A stretch of DNA of 28,479 nt from Isohypsibius dastychi (lineage: Eukaryota; Tardigrada; Eutardigrada; Parachela; Isohypsibiidae): positions 1-28,479 of the forward strand of contig JAQIWT010000210.1 of assembly GCA_034696485.1 (NCBI GenBank), in the 5' to 3' direction. Shown one piece after another: positions 1-10,416 of this stretch. The translations under genes and the position numbers were made by a program. Under the pieces are notes generated by a model that did no database searches, had not been told where the DNA came from, and worked only from the letters and a program-made list of their open reading frames with translations. Every line of letters starts with the position of its first letter. Within the stretch, counting starts at the first letter, position 1.

Positions 1-2332
1 TGCGTGATGGCCTCGTTGTTTTTTGTTAAGGCTTTGATAACTCTCGTGCCAATTTTTTCCCGAAGCGTCGGAAGAGCAGTGAAAGCTGCGAATCCCGCTT
101 TGGAAGCAACTAAACGCCGCAGTGCCTGGAACTGTCCTTCAATGTCTTCTGGATTAGCTGAATCCAGATCCATATCGCGGTCGACAAGAGCCATGAGAGC
201 ACCGTTGATCAACTTCTCTTTGTTCTCGGCAAATAATCCCTGTTTAAGGAAACAAAAAGGGAAATTTGGTGACACATGTGAAATCGGTTTAATTTGATTT
301 ACATCCTGGGTAACTGCATGAAGAAGACCGCTGTACGAAATGTTACAGTTGAACCGCTGTATGACTTCGGAAAAGGTCATCCCTCCTAAACGATAAAATC
401 TATCTAACTCTTCGTAAGGCAGCGAGTTTGTAGTCAATCAACAAACCAGGTGAAATTTGAAGGAACTTAAGATGCTGACTTTCCACTTCTTCGTCAACGG
501 GGAACGTGAATGGACCCAGGCGGTAACCTCTCTTAGTTGGTCGCATTTTGACATGGATGTCTCGGTTTCCGGCGGCGCGAACTCCATCCATTAATGTAGC
601 GAGAAGCGAATCACTAAGAATGTGAAAGAATTAGTACAACCATTCAGATAGCTGATTTTTAGTGCCTACCGATCAGTGGAAGAAAATGTCCGCGTCTGAC
701 CTTTCACAAACTCGATCTCGAAAACTTGCGGATTGTCCGGTAACCTTACGATGGCGAAAATCTGGAAGTGTTAAATATTAGTGACCAACATCGTATTACG
801 AGTTATTAACCATTTCGTAATGTAGTACTACAACCTACAACCAATAATTACTTCTGCTACGTTACTTTCAACTGTGATTTTCACCGAAGGTCCTTCGTAT
901 AATTCAGGGAAACCAAAAACCCAAGCCGAAGTCGCACAGTTAACGCAGATACGGCGGAAGTCACATCTTGGTTTGTAGGATGAGCCTCATCCGATGAGGT
1001 ACTAATTTAAGAGATAGGGGCTACCGAGAATTACTCACATCACAAAGCGGCTTCAGAGTGCAGATCGCATAGGACCCGGGATCTCGCTCCAAAAGGCACG
1101 ATTCACTAAGGCACAAAATCCGCCTGACTTGCCCCTACATCAACAAACGTTATTAAAAATTTTGCTGGTCAAAAAATCAAATAACTCACCCCTGGGGCTC
1201 GATGAGTGAGCTTTTGCACATTGAACTCGGACAAGCTCGTCAGTGCCTCATCAGTGCTGCAATGTTAAACCTCGCACTTGTACTAGGCAAGGAGAGAGAC
1301 ATGCTCGCTAAACCTGTGCTTCCCGAAACGTTCCACCGAAAAGCGATCGAAGGTAATCGGTTCTTTCCGGACAGTCAAATGAAGCCCGATGAACTGACCG
1401 GCAGCGTCAATGATGTCGCGGAATATTGCCTCTTTACTCTCGCTGGCAAACAGATGCTGAATAACGAAAAGGATGCTCATTTTTCGGAAGAACACCATAA
1501 AAAATGGATGACTTACCAGTCGCTCGAATCCACCTCCAAATATACAGAATCCACCAGGATAGTCTGAAACCTAGCCAGAAAGGCAGAATCTATCATTCTG
1601 TAGAGTACTCAACCAGATATAGTCTAACCGGTGCAATCGCTTCGATGTCTTTATAATCATACGTCGTTTTGGTCACATTTGTGGCAGGATCAATTTGAGA
1701 AACACCAGAATATCCGATTTCGAGAATGACCGGAACACGATTGTCTGACCAGTGATGCTTAAAAGCATTGTATTTCTGCAAAGATAAGTTCACGCAAACC
1801 CAGAATATTTTATTCGAAAATACGTACCGGTCGATTCTTGGTCGTTTCGCTGATGAATAAATGTCGAAAACGCTACGACATATTTTATGAAGCAATAACA
1901 GTCGCAAGTTAAGTAAGCATCTTACGATGCATTCTGTGAGCAGATCAGTTCGACTGTCGGATGAAAATTTCAGCGCATCAGCCTTTTTTCCTTTCCGGAC
2001 ATTCAGGACGAATTCATTTGCAATCTGTCCTTTCAAAGCGGGAGAAATCGAGAGAACATCTCCGTAGGGCCACTGAAACGGAAGGGATTGTAAGAAGCTG
2101 GCCATCAACGAAAACACGGTTTGTCGTTACCGAATTTGTCACTTCGAAACTTTGAGGATTGTATGTGGTTATCCCTTTCGTTCCAACAGAAAACACTCTT
2201 TTGTACCTGCGAAACAAGGATTAAGATATGATTTTAAAAAAAGAAAAATCGTGCTCACTTTCCTTTCCAGGAGTGCTTTGTGACAAAATAGCAACACAGA
2301 TCCTCGTTTTCTTTCAGAGGTCCATCCGCCAT
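1..2332 (-). CDS. DNAJC13: DNAJC13/RME-8, N-terminal part (partial, 13 exons)
   Basis: RME-8/DNAJC13 is a very large (about 2,240 aa in human) endosomal J-domain protein that works with Hsc70 on early endosomes in clathrin and retromer trafficking. Only the first 476 codons lie here; the rest, including the J domain, is beyond base 1. Exons (minus): 2332-2259, 2206-2131, 2072-1926, 1872-1828, 1775-1629, 1570-1517, 1456-1314, 1256-1190, 1134-1039, 761-670, 613-447, 385-303, 239-1. Family landmarks seen in order: [10 protein letters not shown] and ITTYNP near residue 30, WPYGD, a KHHWSD motif, [19 protein letters not shown], a conserved [12 protein letters not shown] block, PVDEEVES and the [11 protein letters not shown] block. 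These match the PH-like repeats at the N terminus of RME-8. The start ATG (2332) gives [12 protein letters not shown], equivalent to the human start. All introns are GT-AG and about 50-65 nt except intron 9 (277 nt). Confidence 0.95.
762..1038 (-). other. DNAJC13 intron 9, the only long intron of the gene here
   Basis: It separates the exon ending TLKPLCD from the exon starting IFAIVRL. It has a GTGAGT donor and a TTCCAG acceptor and is about five times longer than its neighbours. It contains a short run of alternating inverted arms at 979-999. No coding signal was recognised inside it. Confidence 0.75.
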
Positions 2333-2993
2333 TCCAGATGGTAATTATATTGTAACGATGTCGATTCGGCAAACTTCCGGATGCTCAAAAAAATGCAAAG
2401 CACATTTCAACTTGATTTCGCAAATGAAACAACAAAATCCGAATGGCAAGATGCAACAAACAACAACAATTTGCTTCCAACTTCCGCTGCAGATTTCAAG
2501 CAAACTGTGAAAATTACGAACTCGGTGACAGGTAACAATACAGCAAGAGGCGTTTTGAACTCGGAGAAACAACGATGTAGATAAGCACTGGTGAAATATT
2601 CGTTATTACAAATTCACGAATTTTGAAATGCAGCAGAAACCACAATACGTATACTGTATGTTTATGGTGAGGCAGGCGGTACATAACGATATTGGGACAA
2701 CTTTGGACAATTCGAGATAGGAAGCTGGTTTTTAATAGCAATGCAGTATGCGATAATTTTTTTAACAAAATTGAATAGCTATGCTCCATTCAATGCAAAA
2801 ATCAACAGCGATTTAATCGAGCGCGTAATAATAATCGCATTTACGATAACTGCTAGTTGACAAAATGTGAGCTATACGGGTAACCATTTCTTTAAGGTCC
2901 AGCCAGTCATGGACTCGACCGTCCAGTTGGGTATTCAAACCCGCCTGGCAGTTTCAAAGCTGCAGCTTCAAAAGTTCACAAATCATTGCGAAA
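2333..2993. promoter_or_regulatory. Shared upstream region of DNAJC13 (-) and MSH5 (+)
   Basis: 661 bp separate the two start codons, which face away from each other, so both promoters and 5' UTRs must lie here unless a UTR intron reaches further. The DNA is AT-rich with several ATGs upstream of MSH5, for example at 2867. No TATA box, CpG-rich block or conserved ORF is convincing, and short ORFs in both directions match no family I know. Confidence 0.55.
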
Positions 2994-5900
2994 ATGTCGT
3001 ACAGCACGTATCAGGAAATTCCTTCTCAGGCTTATTCTTTTGCAAATGGAGATGAAAGTCAACGAAATCTGGATTTCTTCGCGACCGAAGACACCTTATC
3101 GTGGAAATTTGCAGCGCACGGAACCGATTCGACCCTTCCTGTTGGCGCACGAGAACTGCCGCTCTTTTCCGATTCATCAGAGGTATCAATTCATGGACAA
3201 TTCATGGACATGGATTCATGGACATATTGCAATTTTTCACAACGTTTTGTCCACAGGTGACCATATCTGTAGTGTGGCAGTCCGGCGTTCTCGGTGCTGC
3301 TGTTTACAGTCCTGAAAGTGCATCTGTTGACCTCTTGGTGGACATTCAAGAAAACTCATCATTTAGCATACTGGAAAACCGTAAGATCTGGAATTGTTGT
3401 GCCCCTTAATCCAGCTACATTTGGTTGTTGAAGTGATCCAGCTCGTCCGACCCCTCAACATCGTCGTACCTCAAAACATTGATGGACAGTTGCGAACATT
3501 TCTCGAAAGACGCTGTGGTTGAGTTTTACCGTTTCGTTTTTGCTCTGATAGCTCACGTTTTAATTTCAAGGAAGAAATAACGACGAAGACGATGGGACAG
3601 CTGTGGATCTGGATCAATCTGAATCTCGAAAACTCAGATTTTTAAAGTCAAAGGAATTCGGTATGTTATGAGTGATGGCACCGAAGTTTATTTGATACCG
3701 GATCATTAAGAACGACTTACTGAAATTTGTGATTTGTGGTTAGCTCTTGGCATTGCCCGACAGCGAATCGAAAGGATCAAGCTTCCGACAATGCCCGAAC
3801 ACATTGTGGACCAACAAGATGTAAGGACTTATCTGTCTTCCATCATCGATTTCACGCGAATCGTTATGGTAATCTCCGTTCGGTTCATATTCTTTAAAGT
3901 CGTCATCTAAACTGAGAATTGCAGGTTCGCGCGTTTGGAGGTCTTCTAAATTGGCTGGATCAGAACATTCCTCGAAGAACCGAGAACCAACAATCCATGA
4001 TCATTTCGATTAGAATGTTCTCTTTGTAAGTCGGGGCTGACACTGCGTTGTACTCGAAACTGACCTTTTGGATTCAGGGAAGATACTGTTCTGATTGACC
4101 CGAACTCCCAGCGGTAAGGCGTCCTGATTAATTAATCGAAGGTTACCCCCGATTATGTGTGCTTCGGTAGAGCTTTGAGGATTTTCTTCACTGGTAAGAA
4201 GAAAGTAAGTTTCGACCTCAACATTATTATGACCGTGATTTTTTAAGATGCTCATCCGTCGGCTTTTAAAGCTGGGAAGACCTCGAAAGAGGGTCTAAGC
4301 CTTTTCAGCTTATTCAACAAGTGTCGGAGCGCCATTGGAACGAAAATGCTTAGGTGTGTCATTTACTCATGTTGGACTCGTGTTTTTTCGGCCTTTCTTG
4401 AATTCGGTTGAAAATTTCTAGTAATTTGGAATGAATTCAAAGTATGCGTTTCAGGTCATGGTTCAGCAGCCCTTCCAGGAACCCCACTCTTCTTCACCAT
4501 CGTCACAAAGCTGTCCATTTTTTCATGAACGGGGAAAATAACGTCTTACAAAAAGAGTTGGAAAAACTCATAAGTGGCGTGAAGGATGTCAAGGTTTTGC
4601 TCTTCGTTCTTCGTAAACAGCTGCCCTAGTATTCCAATTTGATTTTCTTGCAGACGGCACTAGGTCGAATGGCGAAAGGAGCATGCACGTTAAATGACTG
4701 GGCTGCTCTGGAAAAGGTTTAAAAATACCTTTTTCTATAGTACAAAACAGTTCTTACTTTAATTTATTCTTCTTGTAGACGGCTGTCAGCGCATACGTGA
4801 TCGGGAGGTTGATCTTGAAGGAATCTGTGCCACAAGATATTGAAATAATTGGAAAGGTCACCGAAAACCGGCGTTGGACCAAATGGTTTAGTTTGTTGTA
4901 TTTCAGCTGCTGTAAGATTGTTTTTGCAGATATGTGATAAGTTCACCAAAGATTTGGCTAGGATAGCCAAAGTTATACAGGATGTGGTAAGTGTGGATCG
5001 TTCCATTCTGCATTTTTGTCTCAACAATGAATGTATACAGGTTGATTTTGAAACATCGGCCTCTGTCGAGAGATTCATTGTGAAGCCAGGCGTAGTCGCT
5101 GAACTCGATGACAGTACGGGAAGTCCAAAAGCCCGACAACATCGTTTGACTTCCTGCAACTTTTTCAGTGAAGAGAAAAGTTTATGACCTCAACGAGACG
5201 CTGACATTCGTTGCGGCGGAGGAACTCTCGAACGTTCCCGGCGACGTGAAGGAAGTTCGTGTGGCTTATATTCCTTACGTAAGAATATGATTGTAGGGCA
5301 AATGGTAACACCGAACGCGATTCATTATTTCTAACCAGAATGTTCACTTTATTCAGATGGGTTACCTGCTGGTTATTCAAGAAAACGAGGATGTTGCCGA
5401 AATATCATATGAACTGCCGGAAATGGATTTCATGGTCAGTGTTTTCGTACAAACGAATTTCATCTTTTTTCTTGCTGTAAACAACTGTTTCTTTACAATC
5501 TAGTTCAAGGCAAAGAGCGCATACTTTTATAAATCAGAGCGTATGCGTGTTCTAGATGAGGAATACGGAGACCTAGTACCCAAGATCCACGGTAGGACTG
5601 GGTTGCTCTCTCACTCATCAAATATTGTATCGACTCTTATTGCTATTTCAGATATGGAACGTTCTGTCATGATACAGCTGCAAAACATCATCTTGAGATA
5701 CGAAAAACTGTTCTCCGATGTGATGAACATTACGGCGGAATTAGATTGGTAACAAAAAGCACAGAATCTGTGATAAAATTCTGTAACCTTTCCTTGCTCT
5801 AGTCTGATGTCCATCGCGACCGTTTCAGTATCGAGAAACTACGTGGTTCCACTGATGTCGGAAAATGCCGGGTTCAAGATCACCGAAGGAAGGCGAGTGC

Positions 5901-7208
5901 CAGGTCTCCACACCATTTATTGTTTACTCTTGTAATGAAACAAGATCTTTAGACATCCGCTTCAAGAACTCTGTGTAACCACCTTCGTTCCAAATTCCAC
6001 GGATCTTGGCGATGAGGACGGTCGTATACAAATTCTCACTGGTCCCAACATGAGTGGAAAAAGTGTTTATCTGAAACAGGTAGTTACTTTATACGTAAAC
6101 GATTGTTACGTTATTGATACGTTTCTGATTACCGTTTCTGATTATTTGGGTCGCCATAATCGTTTTTCTGGCTCACGTCGGGTGCCCGGTTCCTGCAGCA
6201 AGAGCGCGGATTCAGTATGTGGACAAAATTTTCACCAGATTGCTGACCGAAGAGACTGTCGCTCTTCGTCAATCCGCATTCCTTATCGATTTAACTCAAG
6301 TACTTCCTGTCGCTTAGAACACTGGTTTTCTCGTGAATAACATCTCCATGTTCTTTTTTCAGGTCGGTCTTGCCGCGAACTATGCTACCGCCAGTTCCTT
6401 GGTTATTCTCGATGAATTCGGAAAGGGAACGCGCTCGTCAGACGGACTGTCTCTCCTAGCGAGCATTCTGAGATACTTTCTAGCTGGCTCTGAATCGAGC
6501 ATGAGCAACCTCATAGAAGACAGCGACGCGGCAGTCGTTCATTCTTCAGCCGGTACATCTGGTAATCCAACTACAAAATATCCTCCATTCATCTTGCTGG
6601 CGACACATTTCCATGCTCTTCGAGAACTTGTTCCCCCATCTTCTATCGTCAGATACTTGGTACGTTCATCCAACCCTCTTCCCCTATTTCAATGAGTATC
6701 TCAGGTTGCGATGTATTCATATTCGGTGGCATATGAGCATATATAGAAGAAATTTTCAAAGGTCACATTACGACGTTATGGATCTTACCCGATTTTATTC
6801 AGGTTTTGGACCACATTCAGCCGGAAAAAGGACAGCTTGTTTTCCTCTACAAACTGCGAACAGGAGTTGCGGATTCCAGCTACGCATCTGTGACATCCAA
6901 AGCGGCAGGATTCTCCGATCGTACTCTGGACAGAGTTCGCGTTGTCACCGAATCACTCTGCAAAAACGTCCGCATCGAACCTCTTCGCAAATTGCGATTG
7001 GCAGGATTTTCTATCATGTAAGATTTGTTTTGAACGACGATTCTGACTGGTCAACTCATTCATTTCATTCCCATGCAGAGCTGAAGAGATCATCGGAGAG
7101 CTCCTACTTTTCGACCCATTACAGAATGATGCAAGAGCATTTCTTGACCGCGCGCTAGCACTAATTCGGCATGAACCGATAACGGAGAATGACGTACCGG
7201 CCGAATAA
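2994..7208 (+). CDS. MSH5: MutS homolog 5 (MSH5), 24 exons
   Basis: MSH5 pairs with MSH4 to form MutS-gamma, a clamp that stabilises recombination intermediates for meiotic crossovers. Exons: 2994-3182, 3257-3380, 3434-3517, 3571-3660, 3744-3868, 3925-4025, 4078-4113, 4171-4193, 4248-4353, 4455-4593, 4654-4716, 4779-4856, 4930-4986, 5041-5113, 5169-5278, 5357-5434, 5504-5591, 5652-5748, 5803-5892, 5953-6079, 6150-6299, 6363-6659, 6803-7017, 7079-7208, giving 889 aa (human 834). Walker A is GPNMSGKS (614-621); Walker B plus signature is [11 protein letters not shown] (689-699). EFGKGT and the C-terminal [17 protein letters not shown] match MSH5 rather than MSH4. Exon 8 is a 23-nt microexon. 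Oddities: a GC donor for intron 19, a non-AG end for intron 20, and a roughly 32-residue insert (about 718-749) after the signature motif. Confidence 0.95.
3189..3224 (+). repeat. Three-copy repeat ATTCATGGACA in MSH5 intron 1
   Basis: Copies at 3189-3199, 3200-3210 and 3214-3224, the last after a 3-base spacer. The whole array lies in the 74-nt first intron and looks like a small tandem duplication. Confidence 0.85.
5893..5952 (+). other. GC-AG intron (MSH5 intron 19)
   Basis: The exon before it ends GGA AG and is followed by GCGAGT, the usual context of a GC donor. Joining to the acceptor TTTAG at 5952 gives EGRHPLQEL, and the GRHPL motif just before the ATPase domain is conserved in MutS proteins. 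The GT at 5898 or 5903 would break the frame or destroy this motif. Confidence 0.9.
6080..6149 (+). other. MSH5 intron 20 with an apparent GT-GG boundary
   Basis: The donor after LKQ is CAG|GTAGTT. The next exon must begin at GTC (6150), because [11 protein letters not shown] then follows at exactly the length seen in human MSH5 (LKQ followed by a hydrophobic helix and VG-x-x-VPA). Between 6084 and 6149 there is no AG dinucleotide, and the intron ends TTATTTGG. The first downstream AG in frame (TTCAG before 6215) would delete 22 conserved residues of the ATPase domain. Confidence 0.75.
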
Positions 7209-7317
7209 TTATCATTCGTGTAGTTCTTTTTTCTCAAGAGCCACTCATACTGAAAAATTAGCCACAAATGGGCATCTTGATAAAACCGTTCGTGGGAACC
7301 GCTTCTCTGACCGTTAC

Positions 7318-7323
7318 AATAAA
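7318..7323 (+). terminator. Poly(A) signal AATAAA for MSH5
   Basis: A canonical AATAAA lies 110 nt after the MSH5 stop and about 65 nt before the stop of the convergent gene. The 3' UTRs of the two genes are therefore short and may overlap. Confidence 0.6.
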
Positions 7324-7388
7324 ATCGACATATTTCCAGATAACTGGATGTCAACGGAAGAACTGCGGAAAATATTTCGCAAACCTCT

Positions 7389-8885
7389 CTAACTCTTCGA
7401 TTTTTTTCCTTTCGCCAAATCCGCCAAAGAAAGCTTCTTTCCAGGGCCAGCTGATACGGAAGGTGCTGGAACAGTGGTAACGGGTACTGATGAGCCGGCG
7501 TTTGCAACACTGGAAACCGGAAGCGTTTCCTTTTTACTAGCTCCTGTTGTTGGTGTCGTCAACATAGCTTTGAATGACGATTTCAAAGATGCAATTTCGG
7601 GAGTGGGTTTCCGAACTTTAGGTACAGACTGTGCGGATTCTGACTGAGTATTCGGCAAACCCAGTTCCATTGTATCGTCATATTTTCTCCGTAATAATTC
7701 CACAGCCGAAGTCGCTGCGCTCTGACATGATGATACGCCAACCGCTAAAGCCTGAAAGATACCACAATATAGAGCATAAAACGAGGCAACTGAAGTCAGT
7801 CCGTAATGTTCGATGCGTTTATATTGATTGTGTCGCCAACGTTCGATAATTTCAACAGAAATTGTAACAAAAGCCAAACATACCGTACCTTTTTGAGCTG
7901 AGAAGAAGTCAACTGTCCTTTTGCGAAAACATAAGCAACACGGTTACTAAGAGCAAAGTATTCCATCATGAGGACACCCTGGCCGGGTTCCACTCTGGTA
8001 AGATCAATACTTTGTTCCTGACTGGAGCTAGGATCGACAAAAATGTCATCTCCGTTCACGATGACTTTGGCGGCAACAACGAAATCTCTTTGACTGCAGC
8101 CGCCATCTACAAGCGCTGAGGATATCCCAACCACAGACAAAGGGATCTCTAGACAGCGATAACGAATGAACTAACATAATTCAGAACAAAGAGAACGAAC
8201 TCACGATTTCCGTTATCTCGCGTCGTCACTGCTTGAAGCTTAAGATCTTCAAATGGACGGTGCTTCTGAAATGGAAGGGATGAACATCAAGGAAACTTCA
8301 GCGTGTGTCCAACCCAAGTTCTTACCGGAATACATAAACTCGAAAACAGCCGATTTAGTCTATAATGGTAGTTGAACGGTATTCCGCGTAAAGGTTTCTC
8401 ATTACGGATTTGGAAGGAGGATCGCTGCCGTCCGCGGCGATGAGAAGATATGGAATCCGAATGATGTGATCCAGATTGCAATTTGATTTCGCCAGATTCC
8501 GGTTCTTCCAACCTAACCTCACCCACATGGCCAAACTCTAATGACAATCTTCCCCGCATCCATCGAGTTCCTCTCCGATCCTTATTTTTCTTGTGCCTGT
8601 GGACTGTGGACTTTGATCTGGAGTTCAAAAAGATATTACGGTATGTCTCGAACGAATGAACATCGGATTGGGACTACAGGAAACTTACAAACTGACTTGA
8701 GTCTCCGTCTTGTCAGCGGCAGCTGCTCCTCCGCGAACACAAACTGAAGAACTCGAACCAAGTTGATCCGCATTGCTCCGCAAAAGTATTTCTGCAAATA
8801 CGATGCTGATTAGAAAACCAATGATGAACCATGTAATTAATCTACATGTGCATTGCGTACCAGATGTATACTCCTTCGGAGACAT
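7389..8885 (-). CDS. RNase PH-fold exosome core subunit, MTR3/EXOSC6-like (tentative)
   Basis: Exons (minus): 8885-8861, 8791-8689, 8617-8326, 8265-8205, 8148-7889, 7751-7389, giving 367 aa with phase kept throughout. The fold is inferred from order and spacing. A GAAAADKTETQVSL segment sits where RNase PH proteins have the GSA..GxTxV strand. A GRLSLEF strand follows, as in MTR3. An FSSLCIP helix precedes a DLKLQAV strand. Then come SSALVDGG..QRDFVVAA (compare ALxDAGIxMRDxV), a VDPSSSQE motif (compare LDPTxxEE) and a C-terminal helix ending LLRRKYDD. The last 90 or so residues are an added Pro/Ser/Thr tail ending in a lysine-rich patch. RRP41, RRP46 and MTR3 all share this layout; MTR3 is favoured only by the GRLSLEF region and the absence of obvious catalytic residues. 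The eukaryotic ring subunits degrade or thread RNA in nucleus and cytoplasm. Confidence 0.55.
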
Positions 8886-9226
8886 GGTGGAATTTAAGGT
8901 AACAGCCAAATCTGGGGATCCGGAAATTCTAAACAAGCCTCCGTATTTGTTGATAGAGAATTCGGAAAACTGTAAAATCGGCGTTCTGCGATTTCTAAAC
9001 CAAAACTTCCGTTTTTGCCGAATTCTTCTCGACTTTGTGTACCCCCCCCCCCCCACCGACATACAATTCAGACCCCACTTAGGGTCTCGTCGATTTCCTG
9101 AGTGATGTTTATTTTGGGCTGCATGCATTTTCGTCCATTCCATTCATCATTTATTGTTAGTCATAATTTTCATGGCATGTATTGTTTGAATGATTTTCTT
9201 CGGGAATGATCTAATATTGATGTCGA
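8886..9226. promoter_or_regulatory. Shared upstream region of the exosome-like gene (-) and SOCS gene (+)
   Basis: Only 341 bp separate the two facing-away start codons, so this is a candidate bidirectional promoter. It contains a C13 run at 9042-9054 and ends in a short overlapping upstream ORF before the SOCS start. No TATA box was seen. Confidence 0.55.
9042..9054 (+). repeat. C13 mononucleotide tract
   Basis: Thirteen consecutive C in the spacer between divergent genes. Such runs are unstable in length and hard to sequence. The G-rich complement may also affect promoter structure. Confidence 0.9.
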
Positions 9227-9237
9227 ATGGACAGTGA
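9220..9237 (+). promoter_or_regulatory. Upstream ORF overlapping the SOCS start codon
   Basis: ATG at 9220 encodes five codons (MSNGQ) and stops at 9237, past the main ATG at 9227 and in a different frame. If it lies in the mRNA, ribosomes that start here would miss the main start. SOCS mRNAs are commonly under tight translational control. Confidence 0.4.
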
Positions 9238-10416
9238 AGGAAAGCAGAAGGTAGCCCGGAGAGCGTCTGGAGAATCAAAATCAGGACTCCTGAAATCCAT
9301 CCAAACTCTTATTCGAGGATCCTCGCTACGAGAGAAAGATGATTCCGACCACGGCTTTCTTGATTCGGGTCCATTGACTGTCGCTGCGGGTGGAGACAGA
9401 TCTAAAGTGGATGCCGTGAAACCTCCAAACGTTCCCGAAAGATCAAAGTTATCTCTGCAAAATCGTCGAAGTGTTCCCTGTCCTTTGACATTGAATTCTC
9501 CAGAAAGCAGAATTGTGGTGAACCAGTCACGTTCCGTCAGACGCACTCGAAGCTCTCCAGATTCCGAAATCCCACCCAGAGTTCCGGAGCGAAGTCCAAT
9601 CAGTTTGGGATTGGTTCCAGACAGTCCAAAGAATTCTCCTCGAACCCCTTTGCTGAATGACAAAAATCAAAATTCAGCTAGCCCACCTTTTCTTTCACCG
9701 AGAACATCAAAGCCACTGCCACCTATTCCCTCTTTCGAAGAAGAAGATCTCGAATTCCCGCCGGAGGAAATAGCACCAGCACCACCGTCATCCGCATGCG
9801 ATTCCGTCATGTACCTTCCAGCAGATGAAATTTCTCCAGTCACGAAAGAGCTTTTTCGGCTGTCAAAATGTGGATTTTATTGGGGTCCTATCAGCCGGAG
9901 CGAGGCCGAAGCTCGTTTGGTCGATAAATGTGATGGAACATTCCTTTTACGGAATTCTGTGGATAAGCGGTATCTTCTAAGTTTGAGCTTTCGATCTTTG
10001 GGACAGACTCTGCATGCACGGATTGAATATTGGAACGAAAAATGGAGCTTTTTTCCTCGTCTGAATGATGAGGTGTTTTCTTCCGCGGTCGAGCTGATCG
10101 ACGATGCTATGAAGAAAGCCACCGTTTGTTACAGTCGCACCAAGGAATCGGATTCCCCAACGTTTCCGGTTCGGCTCACTCTTCCAGTGAATCGGTATGT
10201 TACCAACTCTTGTTTAATACAGTTGGTTACCTTTCTTTTGTTATGAACGAACTTGATTTATTAACCACAATTCCATTTCTCAGTAATATTTTTTGCAGGT
10301 TTTCCGAAGTTGGATCACTGAAATATTTATGTCGGTTTGTTATTCGACTGCATATTCGAGCGGATTATCTTGAAAACATAGATTTACCGGATACGATTCG
10401 GAAATTCCTCGCTTAG
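9227..10416 (+). CDS. SOCS6/SOCS7: SOCS6/7-like SH2 and SOCS-box protein
   Basis: SOCS proteins bind phosphotyrosine sites through SH2 and recruit Elongin B/C-Cullin5 ubiquitin ligase to damp receptor signalling. Exons 9227-10194 and 10299-10416 give 361 aa. Residues 1-205 are Ser/Pro-rich and probably disordered, with a PLPPIP stretch (163-168) that could bind SH3 domains. The SH2 domain starts near CGFYWGPISRSEAEARL (about 215-231), with FLLR carrying the phosphate-binding arginine (R242) and RYLLSLSFRS following. The SOCS box (322-361) has a clear BC box (SLKYLCRFVI). The WGPISR and PVRLT..PV motifs place it with SOCS6/SOCS7 (fly Socs16D/44A) rather than CIS/SOCS1-3. The Cul5 box reads LPDT instead of the usual LPLP. 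Confidence 0.93.

Noticed and set aside
3381-3410. Acceptor CAG just before 3412 for MSH5 exon 3
   Set aside because: It breaks the frame after the GTAAG donor. The acceptor at 3433 keeps phase and gives [16 protein letters not shown], which fits the family.
6215-6299. Canonical AG acceptor before 6215 as the start of MSH5 exon 21
   Set aside because: It is in frame but would delete 22 residues that are conserved in MutS ATPase domains, while those residues are perfectly encoded upstream.
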